Shown piece after piece: positions 1 through 7,852 of a stretch of DNA of 64,000 bases. The stretch's first letter is position 1. Each line of letters begins with the position of its first letter. The notes under the pieces were generated by a model that saw only the letters and a list, made by a program, of their open reading frames with translations, was not told the DNA's origin and did no database searches. Location of the stretch: positions 1 through 64,000 of the forward strand of contig NZ_MBTF01000034.1 in the NCBI RefSeq assembly GCF_002013915.1, read 5' to 3'. This stretch comes from Mucilaginibacter pedocola (GTDB lineage: Bacteria; Bacteroidota; Bacteroidia; Sphingobacteriales; Sphingobacteriaceae). The position numbers and the translations under genes were made by a program.

Positions 1-16
1 TCGAAATGAACTGTGT

Positions 17-982
17 TTAAAAGCAAATAATATTTGAATAATTTTCCTGATATGTTGAGTTAGTTTTAGCTATTGCAAAAGCTTGCTTTAGCAACTTATT
101 TACGACTGCGATCAAAGCAACTTTTTTGGCTTTTCCTTTTGCCAGCAAGCGTTCATAAAGCTCCCGGCAGGCTTTATTGCAGCGTTTTGCGCTCCATGAG
201 CATACATACAATGAGGCCCTGATCGCAGACATGCCCATTTTACATATTCTTGGCCTGCCTTTTACACTGCTGCCCGATTCGAACAGGCGCGGGCATGTCC
301 CAATGTAAGAGCTTAATTTACTGCAATCGCCGAAACGCTCGAAACCACCGCTTACCAGGATGAGCATTATCGCTGTTTTTTTGCCAATGCCAGGTATGCT
401 TTTCAGTCCTGATAGCATTTGCCCATAATGTTCAAGAACGATCTTTTCCATGTTAGCTGAAAGCCGTGATATAAGTTGTTTAAGGTGGCATAGCTCTTTT
501 TGTATCGTCTGCCTCAGTGCTTTTTGCATCATTCCTGTAGCTGTAAAGCTTTCAAGCTGGTTGCTTAACACAGTATGCTGCTTGCTCAATCCTGATAAAA
601 TGGCTTCTGTTTGCTGTAATTCTACCACATGCTGCTGTGGTGGGGCCCATTGCTCCGGCTTAGCCATGGCACCATACTCTGCGATCAGGAGTGCGTCTTT
701 CTTATCTGTTTTAGCCCGGGACATACGCATTTGGCTGTAGCGGCGAATCACCAAAGGATTTACCACACTTACCTTAATGCCCTTCGTATGCAGGAAGCAA
801 GCAAGCCTTAAATAATATGGGCCGGATGCTTCCATCACGATATGGCTATCTGTATCCAATAGCTTTAAGAAGCCGTCGAAGCCTGTAGTTTCGTTGCTGA
901 ACTGATAATGGCGTCGGCCGGCTGATACGTCAAAGGACGCTTTTGAAATGTCTACACCAATGTAATTTGCATGAGTTTCCAT
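17..982 (-). CDS. IS110-family transposase (DEDD recombinase)
   Basis: This 321-residue protein catalyses excision and insertion of its element. The N-terminal RuvC-like DEDD domain is visible: YIGVDIS at residues 7-13, then MEASGPYY and the KTDKKDA motif. The C-terminal Transposase_20 domain starts at the helix-hairpin-helix-like SIPGIGKKTA and continues through YIGTCP and GSSVKGRPRICKMG, the region that carries the catalytic serine in this family. Length is normal for the shorter IS110 members and the frame is open, so the gene looks intact. The reading frame ends 17 bases from the window start, so the distal element end is not seen. The ATG start is followed at once by the DEDD domain, which fixes it well. 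Confidence 0.93.
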   Translation of the reverse strand: METHANYIGVDISKASFDVSAGRRHYQFSNETTGFDGFLKLLDTDSHIVMEASGPYYLRLACFLHTKGIKVSVVNPLVIRRYSQMRMSRAKTDKKDALLIAEYGAMAKPEQWAPPQQHVVELQQTEAILSGLSKQHTVLSNQLESFTATGMMQKALRQTIQKELCHLKQLISRLSANMEKIVLEHYGQMLSGLKSIPGIGKKTAIMLILVSGGFERFGDCSKLSSYIGTCPRLFESGSSVKGRPRICKMGMSAIRASLYVCSWSAKRCNKACRELYERLLAKGKAKKVALIAVVNKLLKQAFAIAKTNSTYQENYSNIICF

Positions 983-1190
983 AACTTTGTTTTGAGATAA
1001 ATACTGTAGAAGAACCTGCTTTACTGCTTATCAATCCTACATACAGGCTCTTGTGGCCTAATGAACTGTTCAAGCTTGTAAGCAAAGGGGTAAAGTGATC
1101 TGCATTTCGAACGGCTTCCTACAGCCAATGACAACTCGTGATCTTTCTCTTTACCCTTTTTCTTCTACTTTAAATTTACTCTAAACACTT
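983..1190 (-). ncRNA. candidate IS110 bridge-RNA region (5' non-coding end)
   Basis: In the IS110 subgroup a structured non-coding bridge RNA is made from the end upstream of the recombinase gene and holds target- and donor-binding loops. This stretch has no open frame and contains pairing elements: an 8-base stem GGGTAAAG (1088-1095) with CTTTACCC (1149-1156), and inside it a small GGCT/AGCC hairpin near 1112-1125. The position and structure fit; the RNA boundaries and guide loops are not resolved. It is an inference from family knowledge plus visible inverted repeats. Bases 1190-1363 hold only AT-rich DNA, a degenerate repeat and a promoter for the next gene. Confidence 0.45.
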
Positions 1191-1235
1191 AACTTTTTCC
1201 TATAAGCAAACATAGGATGACATAACTTAAGAAAG

Positions 1236-1298
1236 GATCTGTGAAATCAAAAAAATCGGTGAAATCGGTGTTATAAAATCCGTGGAATCGGTGAAATA
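1236..1298. repeat. degenerate ATCGGTGAAAT intergenic repeat, copy 1
   Basis: The motif AATCGGTGAAAT or a variant (CTGTGAAATC, ATCGGTGTTATA, CGTGGAATCGGTGAAAT) recurs about four times in 60 bp. The same wording occurs in opposite orientation at 13604-13673, so this is an interspersed family and not local slippage alone. Confidence 0.6.
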
Positions 1299-1340
1299 AA
1301 ACAGAGCAAGATTCGGGTTCTCCTGCCCCTATCGCCAGGG

Positions 1341-1348
1341 TAAATTTG
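1341..1348 (+). promoter_or_regulatory. Bacteroidota -7 element (TAAATTTG)
   Basis: TAAATTTG matches the TAnnTTTG -7 consensus exactly and lies 22 bp before the ATG of the AraC-methyltransferase gene. No convincing TTG at -33 is visible, so only the -7 match supports it. Confidence 0.45.
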
Positions 1349-1363
1349 TGTTATAAATAATTT

Positions 1364-2224
1364 ATGATCATGGAAACACAAAACAGCATCAATTTCGATC
1401 GTATTGCCGAGGCGATAGACTATATCAAACTCAACTTTAAAACCCAGCCCGGGCTGGATGAGGTTGCCGAAAAGGTGAATCTTAGCCCCTACCACTTCCA
1501 ACGGATGTTTACCGATTGGGCGGGCATCAGCCCGAAGAAGTTCCTGCAATACCTTAGCTTAGATTATGCCAAAGGCATCCTGAAAGAACAGCAAGCTACC
1601 TTGTTCGATGCAGCATTCGAAACCGGTTTATCGGGCACCAGCCGCCTGCACGATCTGTTCATCAACATTGAAGGCATGACACCCGCCGAATACAAAAACG
1701 GTGGTAAAGCTTTATCTATCAACTTCAGCTATGCCGAAACACCCTTTGGAAATATCATAGTAGCATCAACCCCGAAAGGCATTTGCTACATGGCCTTTGC
1801 CGATGATAAGGATGAAGCTTTTAATAGCTTATATGAGCAATTCCCCAATGCCAGTTATTACCAAGTGGTAGATATGGCGCAGCAAAACGCTTTGTATATC
1901 TTCACGAGGGATTGGTCGCAACTACCATCTGTAAAACTGCACCTGAAGGGCACCAGCTTTCAGCTAAAAGTTTGGGAAGCCCTTTTGAAGATACCGATGG
2001 GCGGACTGAACACCTACCAAACCGTAGCGCAGGCGGTAGAGCAACCCACTGCAAGCCGCGCGGTAGGTAGCGCCATTGGTGCAAACCCTGTAGCATTTTT
2101 AATACCATGCCACAGAGTGATACGCTCCACCGGGGAAACGGGGCAATACCATTGGGGTTCGGGGCGTAAATCGGCCATTATAGGTTGGGAAGCAGCAAAA
2201 GTTAATAACGTAAGCATCGTATAA
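1364..2224 (+). CDS. AraC-type HTH / methylated-DNA-protein cysteine methyltransferase fusion
   Basis: A repair protein that transfers an alkyl group from O6-alkylguanine to its own cysteine. Residues 1-115 form two AraC-type helix-turn-helix units (LDEVAEKVNLSPYHFQRMF and the GMTPAEYK end). The C-terminal half is the Ogt/MGMT domain with the signature IPCHRV; the acceptor is Cys249. The N-terminal zinc domain of full-length E. coli Ada (phosphotriester repair) is absent, so this is the shorter 286-residue Bacteroidota type. ATG at 1364 or 1370 are both possible. An exact -7 element lies just upstream. The next gene starts 3 bp after the stop and encodes an oxygenase of a family linked to DNA demethylation, making a likely alkylation-damage operon. 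Confidence 0.9.
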   Translation: MIMETQNSINFDRIAEAIDYIKLNFKTQPGLDEVAEKVNLSPYHFQRMFTDWAGISPKKFLQYLSLDYAKGILKEQQATLFDAAFETGLSGTSRLHDLFINIEGMTPAEYKNGGKALSINFSYAETPFGNIIVASTPKGICYMAFADDKDEAFNSLYEQFPNASYYQVVDMAQQNALYIFTRDWSQLPSVKLHLKGTSFQLKVWEALLKIPMGGLNTYQTVAQAVEQPTASRAVGSAIGANPVAFLIPCHRVIRSTGETGQYHWGSGRKSAIIGWEAAKVNNVSIV

Positions 2225-2227
2225 ATT

Positions 2228-2935
2228 ATGGACTTAGCAGAAAGAATTGAACAGGCCGACTGGGCAGCGGCAACAGAAAGCCTGAACAGCAAAGGTTATG
2301 CAATGTTATCCGGCATATTGTCAGCAGATGAATGCGACGCACTGATTGGCCAATATTCCGAAGATGCGCTTTACCGCAAAACCATCCAGATGGAGAACCA
2401 TGGCTACGGGCTGGGGCAGTATAGGTACTACAACTACCCATTACCGGGCGTTGTGCAGCAGTTGCGCGAGGGCATTTATCCGCATATTGCACCGGTCGCC
2501 AATAACTGGATGAAAGTTTTAGGGATGGAAACATCATTCCCCGGCAATTTGCAGGAATTAACGGAACAATGCCACGCCCACGGTCAAAACCGCCCAACCC
2601 CGCTCATACTCAAATACAACAAAGGCGGCTACAACGCCATGCACCAGGACCTGTATGGCGAAATATTCTTCCCGATGCAATTGGTGGTATGCCTGAACCA
2701 ACCCGGTAAAGATTTTGAAGGCGGCGAATTTGTACTGGTAGAACAGCGCCCGAGGATGCAATCGAAAGCGATGGTGTTAAACCCCGGCAAAGGCGACATG
2801 CTCATCTTTACCACCAACTTCAGGCCGGTGTTGGGTAGCCGGGGATATTACCGTGTAAATATGCGCCACGGTGTAAGCGAGCTACGCAGCGGGCAAAGAC
2901 ATACGCTGGGCGTGATATTTCATGATGCGTCGTAA
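2228..2935 (+). CDS. 2OG-Fe(II) dioxygenase, Oxygenase-NA (PF09859-like)
   Basis: A 235-residue non-haem iron, 2-oxoglutarate-dependent oxygenase. The family is described as a putative oxidative demethylase of damaged DNA. Visible signatures include QNRPTPLILKYNKGGYNAMHQ, the iron-binding H139-x-D141 (HQDLYGE), GGEFVLVEQRPR, YRVNMRHGVS with distal His214, and GQRHTLGVIFHDA, where the Arg after GQ probably binds 2-oxoglutarate. It is co-transcribed with the upstream methyltransferase (3 bp gap), which supports a role in alkylation repair although sequence alone cannot show the substrate. It is not AlkB itself. No signal peptide, so cytoplasmic. Confidence 0.88.
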   Translation: MDLAERIEQADWAAATESLNSKGYAMLSGILSADECDALIGQYSEDALYRKTIQMENHGYGLGQYRYYNYPLPGVVQQLREGIYPHIAPVANNWMKVLGMETSFPGNLQELTEQCHAHGQNRPTPLILKYNKGGYNAMHQDLYGEIFFPMQLVVCLNQPGKDFEGGEFVLVEQRPRMQSKAMVLNPGKGDMLIFTTNFRPVLGSRGYYRVNMRHGVSELRSGQRHTLGVIFHDAS

Positions 2936-2978
2936 TGGGGTTGGGACAAGCGTTGCCGCATACCCTAACGGCGCGTTG

Positions 2979-3012
2979 ACTCACCCCGGCGATAGCGTAG
3001 GCGGGGTGAGTT
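2979..3012. repeat. ACTCACCCC...GGGGTGAGTT repeat, short copy
   Basis: The inverted ends ACTCACCCC and GGGGTGAGT enclose 16 bp. The same ends, with a longer interior, recur at 5003-5125, and both are bordered by a GCGTT-containing flank, so this appears to be an internally deleted or minimal copy of one family. Confidence 0.55.
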
Positions 3013-3119
3013 GAATAATGAAGCGATAGGTCCTACCTATCCCATTTGTGACAAATCATCAAACAATCTACACGCCATTATCGCGTTTGCATTTTATATT
3101 CGTAACAAAATTACGCCTG

Positions 3120-3716
3120 ATGTTTAAGAAAGCCCTGCTCCTGTTATTCGCTGTTTTTGCTATCGCGAAGGCAAAGGCCCAAACTGCCGAAGAAGTTTAC
3201 GACCATTACCTCGATTTTAACCTGGTACGCCTCGAAGGCCCGGCAAGCAAAGTATTGGAGGCGGGTGAAGCTTTATTGCCCGATACTGCTAAACTGACGC
3301 CCAAAGCAAGGATAAGCTTTTATAACTCAATGGGTAAAGCTTACGAAGATGATAACCAAACCGTTCGTGCGTTGGAATTTTACAAACGCGTTGCCGCCGC
3401 CGTACCTAACTATTATGTGGTTCAGCGTGCATTGGGTTACATTTATGCCAAACAGGCAGAGGAGTTCGTAGGGAAATTAAATGCCACAGCATCAAACCCT
3501 GTCCAAAATCAAAAAATTATGGCGCAGTACACCGCCGCTGCCAAAAAAGCCCTGCCGTGTTTAGAAAAAGCCCAGGCTTGCGACCCTGACGATGATACCC
3601 TCACCCGAATTAACACACTGCTGAAAAATATAAAAGATACACAAGGGCTGGCAACCTTGAAAAGCCGATTGGCGGAGTTATCGAAAAACTGTATCGATCT
3701 ATTAGAGGATAAATAG
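3120..3716 (+). CDS. exported tetratricopeptide-repeat-like protein
   Basis: A 198-residue secreted helical protein of unknown role. I choose the ATG at 3120 because it begins a clean signal peptide (MFKKALLLLFAVFAIAKAKA, cleavage before QT); the frame is open further upstream but that stretch is not protein-like. The mature part has helix pairs resembling TPR units: ARISFYNSMGKAYEDDNQTVRALEFYKRV, then VQRALGYIYAKQ and ALPCLEKAQACDPDD. Such proteins usually scaffold protein contacts. It stands alone on the plus strand between repeat-rich gaps, and nothing nearby suggests a pathway. Confidence 0.7.
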   Translation: MFKKALLLLFAVFAIAKAKAQTAEEVYDHYLDFNLVRLEGPASKVLEAGEALLPDTAKLTPKARISFYNSMGKAYEDDNQTVRALEFYKRVAAAVPNYYVVQRALGYIYAKQAEEFVGKLNATASNPVQNQKIMAQYTAAAKKALPCLEKAQACDPDDDTLTRINTLLKNIKDTQGLATLKSRLAELSKNCIDLLEDK

Positions 3717-3767
3717 ACGCTATTTCTCAAAAAATGACATGCCCCCTCATTTAAATCATTCATCAAG

Positions 3768-3926
3768 CGTTCCGACGGAACGCGGAAGGTATTTTTGCTA
3801 ATTTGCTACCAACCATACATCCCGATGGGATGACGGTGCAGAATAATCGGGCCGGCATCGTTCCGTCAGGAACGACTGGTTGGTAGAAATTCGTGCGCCA
3901 CGTTTGTCACGTTCCGTTAGGAACGT
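3768..3926. repeat. cluster of four hairpin units with an outer stem (REP-like)
   Basis: Four near-perfect palindromes occur: CGTTCCGACGGAACG (3768-3782), CATCCCGATGGGATG (3818-3832), CGTTCCGTCAGGAACG (3859-3874) and ACGTTCCGTTAGGAACGT (3909-3926). A perfect 10-base inverted pair, CTACCAACCA (3806-3815) and TGGTTGGTAG (3877-3886), encloses the second and third, giving a three-way-junction fold. No coding potential. The cluster sits between convergent genes. Confidence 0.8.
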
Positions 3927-3963
3927 TTGGTGTAAAGCGTTTCATTGTTTAACGGCAATCATC

Positions 3964-4980
3964 CTAAAACTCCAACACCTGCCCCTGCCTTGGGTATATC
4001 AAATTCATTTGAAGGTTGCGGTTGGCGTAGTTTAGCTGGGTTTTTATTTTAGTGATGGTGCGGTAGGGCGGTTTCATGTGTGTGATAACCACGTTCAAAC
4101 CCTTAAGCGTTGTGCCCGCTAATTGCGCCAGTACGCCCATCTCGTTCATCAACAAACGCGGGGTTAGGTGCCCAAACAGGGTTTTATCGGGCTGGTCGCT
4201 TGGGAAACTTACTTCTATCATGATGGCTTTTAGCTTACCCTCGGCTACTAATGGGGCTACAGCTTCCCAAAGTTTGTGCAGGTTTTGGCTTTTCTCTATT
4301 TCGTCGGCACCGGTATCGCCCAGGTAAAGCAGGTAATTATCTTTACTGCGTACCAAAAAGGCCGTGCTGGTAAGGTTAGAATGCGCCAAAGGGTAAGCAG
4401 TTACCTGCATTTCGGTATTGGCCATATCAACTTCAGTGCCCGGCTGTAACGGGGCGTAATGATACTTTTTTAAAGCGGGTTTCTCGCCATCATCAGCAAA
4501 GTTGGCCCAGCTTTCCCAGCTGAAGTAATGTTTCTTAAGCGTTTCTAAGGTACTCGGCAGGCCGTAAATATTTTTGGCGCTATCCTCGGGCGAGTTGATA
4601 ATGAGGCCCGCAAGGTGGTCCAGGTGCCCATGGGATATGCAATACCCCTTGATGTTTTGCTGTAATATTTTCTCGCTGCGCCCCTCAAAGGCTTTTTCTT
4701 TAATGGCCTTTTCAATACCCGCATGCAGCGTACCTGCATCAAGGCATACGTAATTGTCAGAACCGGTTGGCGCTACCATATAGGCCGAAAGGTTACTCTC
4801 ATCTATCCCGCCCAAAACACCCAGCGGAACAACACGGAACGAGTTTGAAGAGCGGGTTACCGTAGCTTCTGCCACAGCTTTGGTTTTATGTTTTGCCTTT
4901 TTCTTCTTGCGTTGCCCGAACACCAAGGCAGGCAGCATGAACAAGCAGGCAATAATAATCAGTTTGCGTTGCACCAACAT
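3964..4980 (-). CDS. class II 3',5'-cyclic-nucleotide phosphodiesterase, exported
   Basis: A metallo-beta-lactamase-fold enzyme of the class II cAMP phosphodiesterase family, which hydrolyses cyclic AMP/GMP to the 5' nucleotide. The metal-binding HGHLDH motif (CISHGHLDHLAGL) is present, followed by LLYLGDTGADE, IEVSFP, FGHLTP and the late VVITHMKP. An N-terminal signal peptide (ending ALVFG, before QRKKKKAKH) and a Lys-rich linker place it in the periplasm or at the surface, as for other family members. 338 residues is typical. It is monocistronic, with hairpin-rich gaps on both sides. Confidence 0.9.
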   Translation of the reverse strand: MLVQRKLIIIACLFMLPALVFGQRKKKKAKHKTKAVAEATVTRSSNSFRVVPLGVLGGIDESNLSAYMVAPTGSDNYVCLDAGTLHAGIEKAIKEKAFEGRSEKILQQNIKGYCISHGHLDHLAGLIINSPEDSAKNIYGLPSTLETLKKHYFSWESWANFADDGEKPALKKYHYAPLQPGTEVDMANTEMQVTAYPLAHSNLTSTAFLVRSKDNYLLYLGDTGADEIEKSQNLHKLWEAVAPLVAEGKLKAIMIEVSFPSDQPDKTLFGHLTPRLLMNEMGVLAQLAGTTLKGLNVVITHMKPPYRTITKIKTQLNYANRNLQMNLIYPRQGQVLEF

Positions 4981-5002
4981 AGGGGAATTGTTTTTTCTGT
5001 TT

Positions 5003-5125
5003 ACTCACCCCGGGTACGCTTCGCTGCCCGCCCCTCTCTACCTGCGGTAAAGAAGGTGGACTGCGCATAACCCTCTTTCCGCTTGCGGAGAGAGGGTGGC
5101 CGGCGAAGCAATGGCCGGGTGAGTT
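5003..5125. repeat. ACTCACCC...GGGTGAGTT repeat, long copy
   Basis: About 123 bp bounded by ACTCACCCCGGG and CCGGGTGAGTT. The interior contains further complementary stretches, such as ACCCTCTTTCCGC with GCGGAGAGAGGGT. It shares its ends with the 34-bp copy at 2979-3012. It lies between two divergent genes, upstream of both start codons. Confidence 0.6.
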
Positions 5126-5227
5126 AACGCGTCAATTGTTTTTTCTGTATCAAAAATAAGCATCCGGCGCAATTACCGAACTATTTTATAAACGCAATTT
5201 GAAGGAAAACCTTTTACTTTGCGCACC

Positions 5228-5533
5228 ATGAAAGCAAGCCAAATAGCCGCCAAGGCGGTAGTCCGTATATTTTTTATCCTTTTACTGTTAGCCCTTGTAG
5301 CTTTTTTACAGGGCGATACCCAAAAGCTGCACCAGCTTTACATCAGGCCAAAGCATATGTATACGCTGGCCTTCCCCATCATACTCATTATTGGGTTTAT
5401 TATTTTGCTGGTATTAGCCACCATAAAAAAATACAGTCAACCTGATATTAACTGGCTATTGGTGGTAAATACTGTAGTGCTATTGGTGTACTCTATTACG
5501 CTTTACTTTACTATTTATAAGCTGATACATTAA
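5228..5533 (+). CDS. small membrane protein, three predicted TM helices
   Basis: A 101-residue protein of unknown family. The start is taken as ATG 5228; the preceding in-frame TTG lies inside a promoter-like TACTTTGC (5215-5222). Hydrophobic stretches at about residues 12-30, 47-67 and 76-98 suggest three inner-membrane helices, with short charged loops (GDTQKLHQLYIRPKH, KKYSQPDIN). It ends 4 bp from the convergent AI-2E-family gene, so no terminator separates them. No function can be assigned. Confidence 0.65.
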   Translation: MKASQIAAKAVVRIFFILLLLALVAFLQGDTQKLHQLYIRPKHMYTLAFPIILIIGFIILLVLATIKKYSQPDINWLLVVNTVVLLVYSITLYFTIYKLIH

Positions 5534-5537
5534 GCCG

Positions 5538-6632
5538 CTATTCGGTCTTCATTTTCTTTTGTGCCGATTCTTTGTACTCGTAATCCCCACCGAGCAAGTA
5601 TCCCCATGGTTTAAGGCCGTCTATCCTGTCGAAGATTATTTTGAAGATGGCAATGATGGGAATTGAAAGGAACATGCCCGATAAGCCCCAAAGCATTTCG
5701 CCCAGGATAATACCGATAAATGTTACCAGCGCGTTCAGCCTAACTTTGGAGCCGACTATGGCCGGCAGCAATACGTTAGCATCAACCGCATGTATACCTA
5801 TCACGCTGATGGCTACGGTAACAGTATCGCTAAGGGTGCCGGTAGCAAAGGTGATCAGAACGCTAAGCAGCAGCGCCGTGAAAATACCCAGGTAAGGTAT
5901 GATGTTGAACAACCCAACAATTAGGCCCAGCAAAGCCGCATATTTGATACCTATTATCCAAAAGGCAGTAACAGCCACGGCAGCTACTATTACCATCTCC
6001 AGCAATAAGCCAAAAATGTATTGGCGCAGTATCTTCTGCACATTCTCTACCACATCAAATACCACGTGCGAGTGCCCGTCATCAAACACCGATGTAATGA
6101 ATTTGAACAGCAAGCGCCTGTAAAACAAAATAAAGAATGTGAATATCAGGATGAAGATATAGAACAACATGAGCGATGATATGGCGCCGAAGGTGGTTTC
6201 GAGCACTACGCCTCCCGATGCCATTATTTTACGTGCAGTATTATCTACATAGGTCATCTGCTTGGTAGCATCTATATGGAAGGCATGCTGAACCCACTCC
6301 TGAAGCCCTTCTATAGATTGGTCTACCTGTTTCTTTAGCATGGGCCAATCGCTGGCCAAATTGGTTATTTGCGCGCCCACCAAATACAATATGCCACTTA
6401 TAAAACCCACAAGTAGAAGTATAGAAACAAAGGACGAAGCGCTGCGGGGCAGGCGTAGTTTCTGCTCTAAAAAATCAGCTAATGGCAGCAGCAGCACGGC
6501 GAACAAAAAGCCGAACATCAGCGGATCAAGCAGGTTTTTGGCTACTATAACCAAGTAACCTAAAATGCAGAAACCGATAAGCACCAGCGCAAGGCGCTCG
6601 TAAAACGGGGCGATAGTTTTTTTAAGGGGCAT
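5538..6632 (-). CDS. AI-2E/PerM-family inner-membrane transporter
   Basis: A 364-residue polytopic membrane protein of the AI-2E family (PF01594), whose members include the AI-2 exporter TqsA and Na+/H+ antiporter-like proteins. The layout fits: two paired helices at the N-terminus, a helix at about 65-85, a long soluble insert (about 90-140), then a helical block with the conserved GLFNIIPYLGIFTALL and a C-terminal GIILGEMLWGLSGMFLSIPIIAIFKIIFD. The substrate cannot be read from sequence. The convergent gene ends only 4 bp away. Confidence 0.85.
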   Translation of the reverse strand: MPLKKTIAPFYERLALVLIGFCILGYLVIVAKNLLDPLMFGFLFAVLLLPLADFLEQKLRLPRSASSFVSILLLVGFISGILYLVGAQITNLASDWPMLKKQVDQSIEGLQEWVQHAFHIDATKQMTYVDNTARKIMASGGVVLETTFGAISSLMLFYIFILIFTFFILFYRRLLFKFITSVFDDGHSHVVFDVVENVQKILRQYIFGLLLEMVIVAAVAVTAFWIIGIKYAALLGLIVGLFNIIPYLGIFTALLLSVLITFATGTLSDTVTVAISVIGIHAVDANVLLPAIVGSKVRLNALVTFIGIILGEMLWGLSGMFLSIPIIAIFKIIFDRIDGLKPWGYLLGGDYEYKESAQKKMKTE

Positions 6633-6841
6633 GTTTATAGGGGTAAAGTTATTTTCATGGACTGAACTTAGTTATAAATAAACAAAAACGGCTCATGCGT
6701 TCCTATTTTTCATCAAATCCATAAACTCAAAAACCGCAATTAGGTTGTTATTATTTTAATTTAGTTGCTGCCAATGTGTAACAGTGCTAATATTTGTACA
6801 GTCTCGGCGCAATAAGTACATTTCCTGTAAATTTTAAACCC

Positions 6842-7489
6842 ATGCAAAACGGACCGAACCCGGATATGCGCTACCCTATGGAGCCTTATCAAAACCTGGT
6901 ATTTCTCAAAAATTTTGTTACCCGCCCCAATATAGAGGTAGGCGCATACACCTATTACGACGACTTTAAAGATCCCGCCAATTTTGAGAAGAATGTGCTT
7001 TACCACTTTGATTTTATTGGCGACAAACTCATCATTGGTAAGTTTTGCGCCATTGCTTCGGGAGTAAAGTTTATTATGAACGGTGCTAACCACGAGAGCC
7101 GGCCTATCTCAACTTTCCCCTTTGCTATATTCCGTAATGGATGGGAAAAGATAATGGAAGGGCAAAACCCGAAGGAGAAATTCCCCTACAAAGGCGATAC
7201 GGTTATTGGCAACGACGTTTGGATAGGTTACGAAGCCACTATTATGCCCGGCGTAACCATTGGTGATGGCGCGGTTATAGCATCAAAAGCAGTGGTTACA
7301 AAAGATGTTGCGCCTTACACAATCGTTGGCGGCAACCCGGCAAAACTCATCCGCAAACGTTTTGAAGCTGATGATGCCGCCCGCCTGCAAAAAATTGCCT
7401 GGTGGAACTGGAGCGCCGAAAAAATAACCGAACATCTGCTCCTCATCAACTCGGGCGATATTGATGCGTTGGAAAAAGTTGCCGGATAA
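6842..7489 (+). CDS. Vat-like xenobiotic O-acetyltransferase
   Basis: A left-handed beta-helix (hexapeptide-repeat) acetyltransferase of the Vat/CatB type, 215 residues. These trimeric cytoplasmic enzymes use acetyl-CoA to acetylate streptogramin A or chloramphenicol-like drugs. Family landmarks: VGAYTYYDD, YHFDFIGDKLIIGKFC, FIMNGANHE with the catalytic-type histidine, FPYKGDTVIGNDVWIGYEA, IMPGVTIGDGAVIASKAVVTKDVAPYTIVGGNPAK. I chose ATG 6842, not the in-frame TTG at 6794, which falls in a promoter-like TATTTG. The resemblance to Vat over the whole length is close, but whether it confers resistance is an inference. Confidence 0.88.
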   Translation: MQNGPNPDMRYPMEPYQNLVFLKNFVTRPNIEVGAYTYYDDFKDPANFEKNVLYHFDFIGDKLIIGKFCAIASGVKFIMNGANHESRPISTFPFAIFRNGWEKIMEGQNPKEKFPYKGDTVIGNDVWIGYEATIMPGVTIGDGAVIASKAVVTKDVAPYTIVGGNPAKLIRKRFEADDAARLQKIAWWNWSAEKITEHLLLINSGDIDALEKVAG

Positions 7490-7499
7490 AACTGGCAGG

Positions 7500-7507
7500 T
7501 ACTTTGC
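7500..7507 (+). promoter_or_regulatory. promoter-like TTG-N18-TACTTTGC
   Basis: TACTTTGC, with a TTG at 7479-7481 spaced by 18 bp, lies 32 bp before the start of the small DUF6496-like gene. It overlaps nothing but the end of the acetyltransferase gene. It is a one-gap variant of the TAnnTTTG consensus. Confidence 0.35.
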
Positions 7508-7539
7508 GAAGCTTAGGGTAAATCAAAAACATCAATACC

Positions 7540-7716
7540 ATGGCAAAGTATTCAGAAAAAGCGAGCAAAAAAGTGGGCGAAGTCCTGCACGAGATGAAAG
7601 AGGGTAAACTCAAAAGCGGCAGCGGTAAAAAAGTAACCAGCAAAAAACAGGCGATAGCGATAGGGTTATCAGAAGCAAGGAAAGAGGGCGCAAAGGTGCC
7701 GAAGAAAAAGGATTAA
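7540..7716 (+). CDS. small Lys-rich DUF6496-type protein
   Basis: A 58-residue basic protein that is easily missed because of its size. It reads MAKYSEKASKKVGEVLHEMK at the start, then KLKSGSGKKVTSKKQAIAIG, and ends with PKKKD. Sixteen of 58 residues are lysine. The KVTSKKQAIAIGLSEARK block is the hallmark of DUF6496-type proteins, which are widespread and uncharacterised. The basic charge suggests nucleic-acid contact, which is only a guess. It starts 50 bp after the acetyltransferase stop and has its own promoter-like element. Confidence 0.82.
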   Translation: MAKYSEKASKKVGEVLHEMKEGKLKSGSGKKVTSKKQAIAIGLSEARKEGAKVPKKKD

Positions 7717-7852
7717 GCCATGCCCAACAACATCGGTAGTGTATTGCGGTTAGCAGCCTTCCAAATATCAATAATTATCATTGTTACAATATCGCAAGTC
7801 ATAACTACCTAAATTATAGCTAATTTAGGCAATTGCTTAGCTTTATGTAACA

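Larger units (their letters stand above)
1..1190 (-). mobile_element. IS110-family insertion sequence, left part cut by window edge
   Basis: One IS110-type transposase gene lies on the minus strand with about 200 bp of non-coding DNA on its 5' side. IS110 elements usually lack terminal inverted repeats and leave no clear target duplication, so I cannot place the ends. The distal end beyond the transposase stop has only 16 bases before the window begins. The right limit of about 1190 is a guess, set where the structured leader gives way to AT-rich DNA. Confidence 0.75.

Noticed and set aside
3768..3926. Possible CRISPR array
   Set aside because: The palindromes differ in sequence and spacing and have no constant repeat-spacer layout; no cas gene is present.
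6794..6841. TTG start for the Vat-like gene
   Set aside because: The extra 16 residues do not match the family and the triplet is part of a TATTTG promoter-like element.
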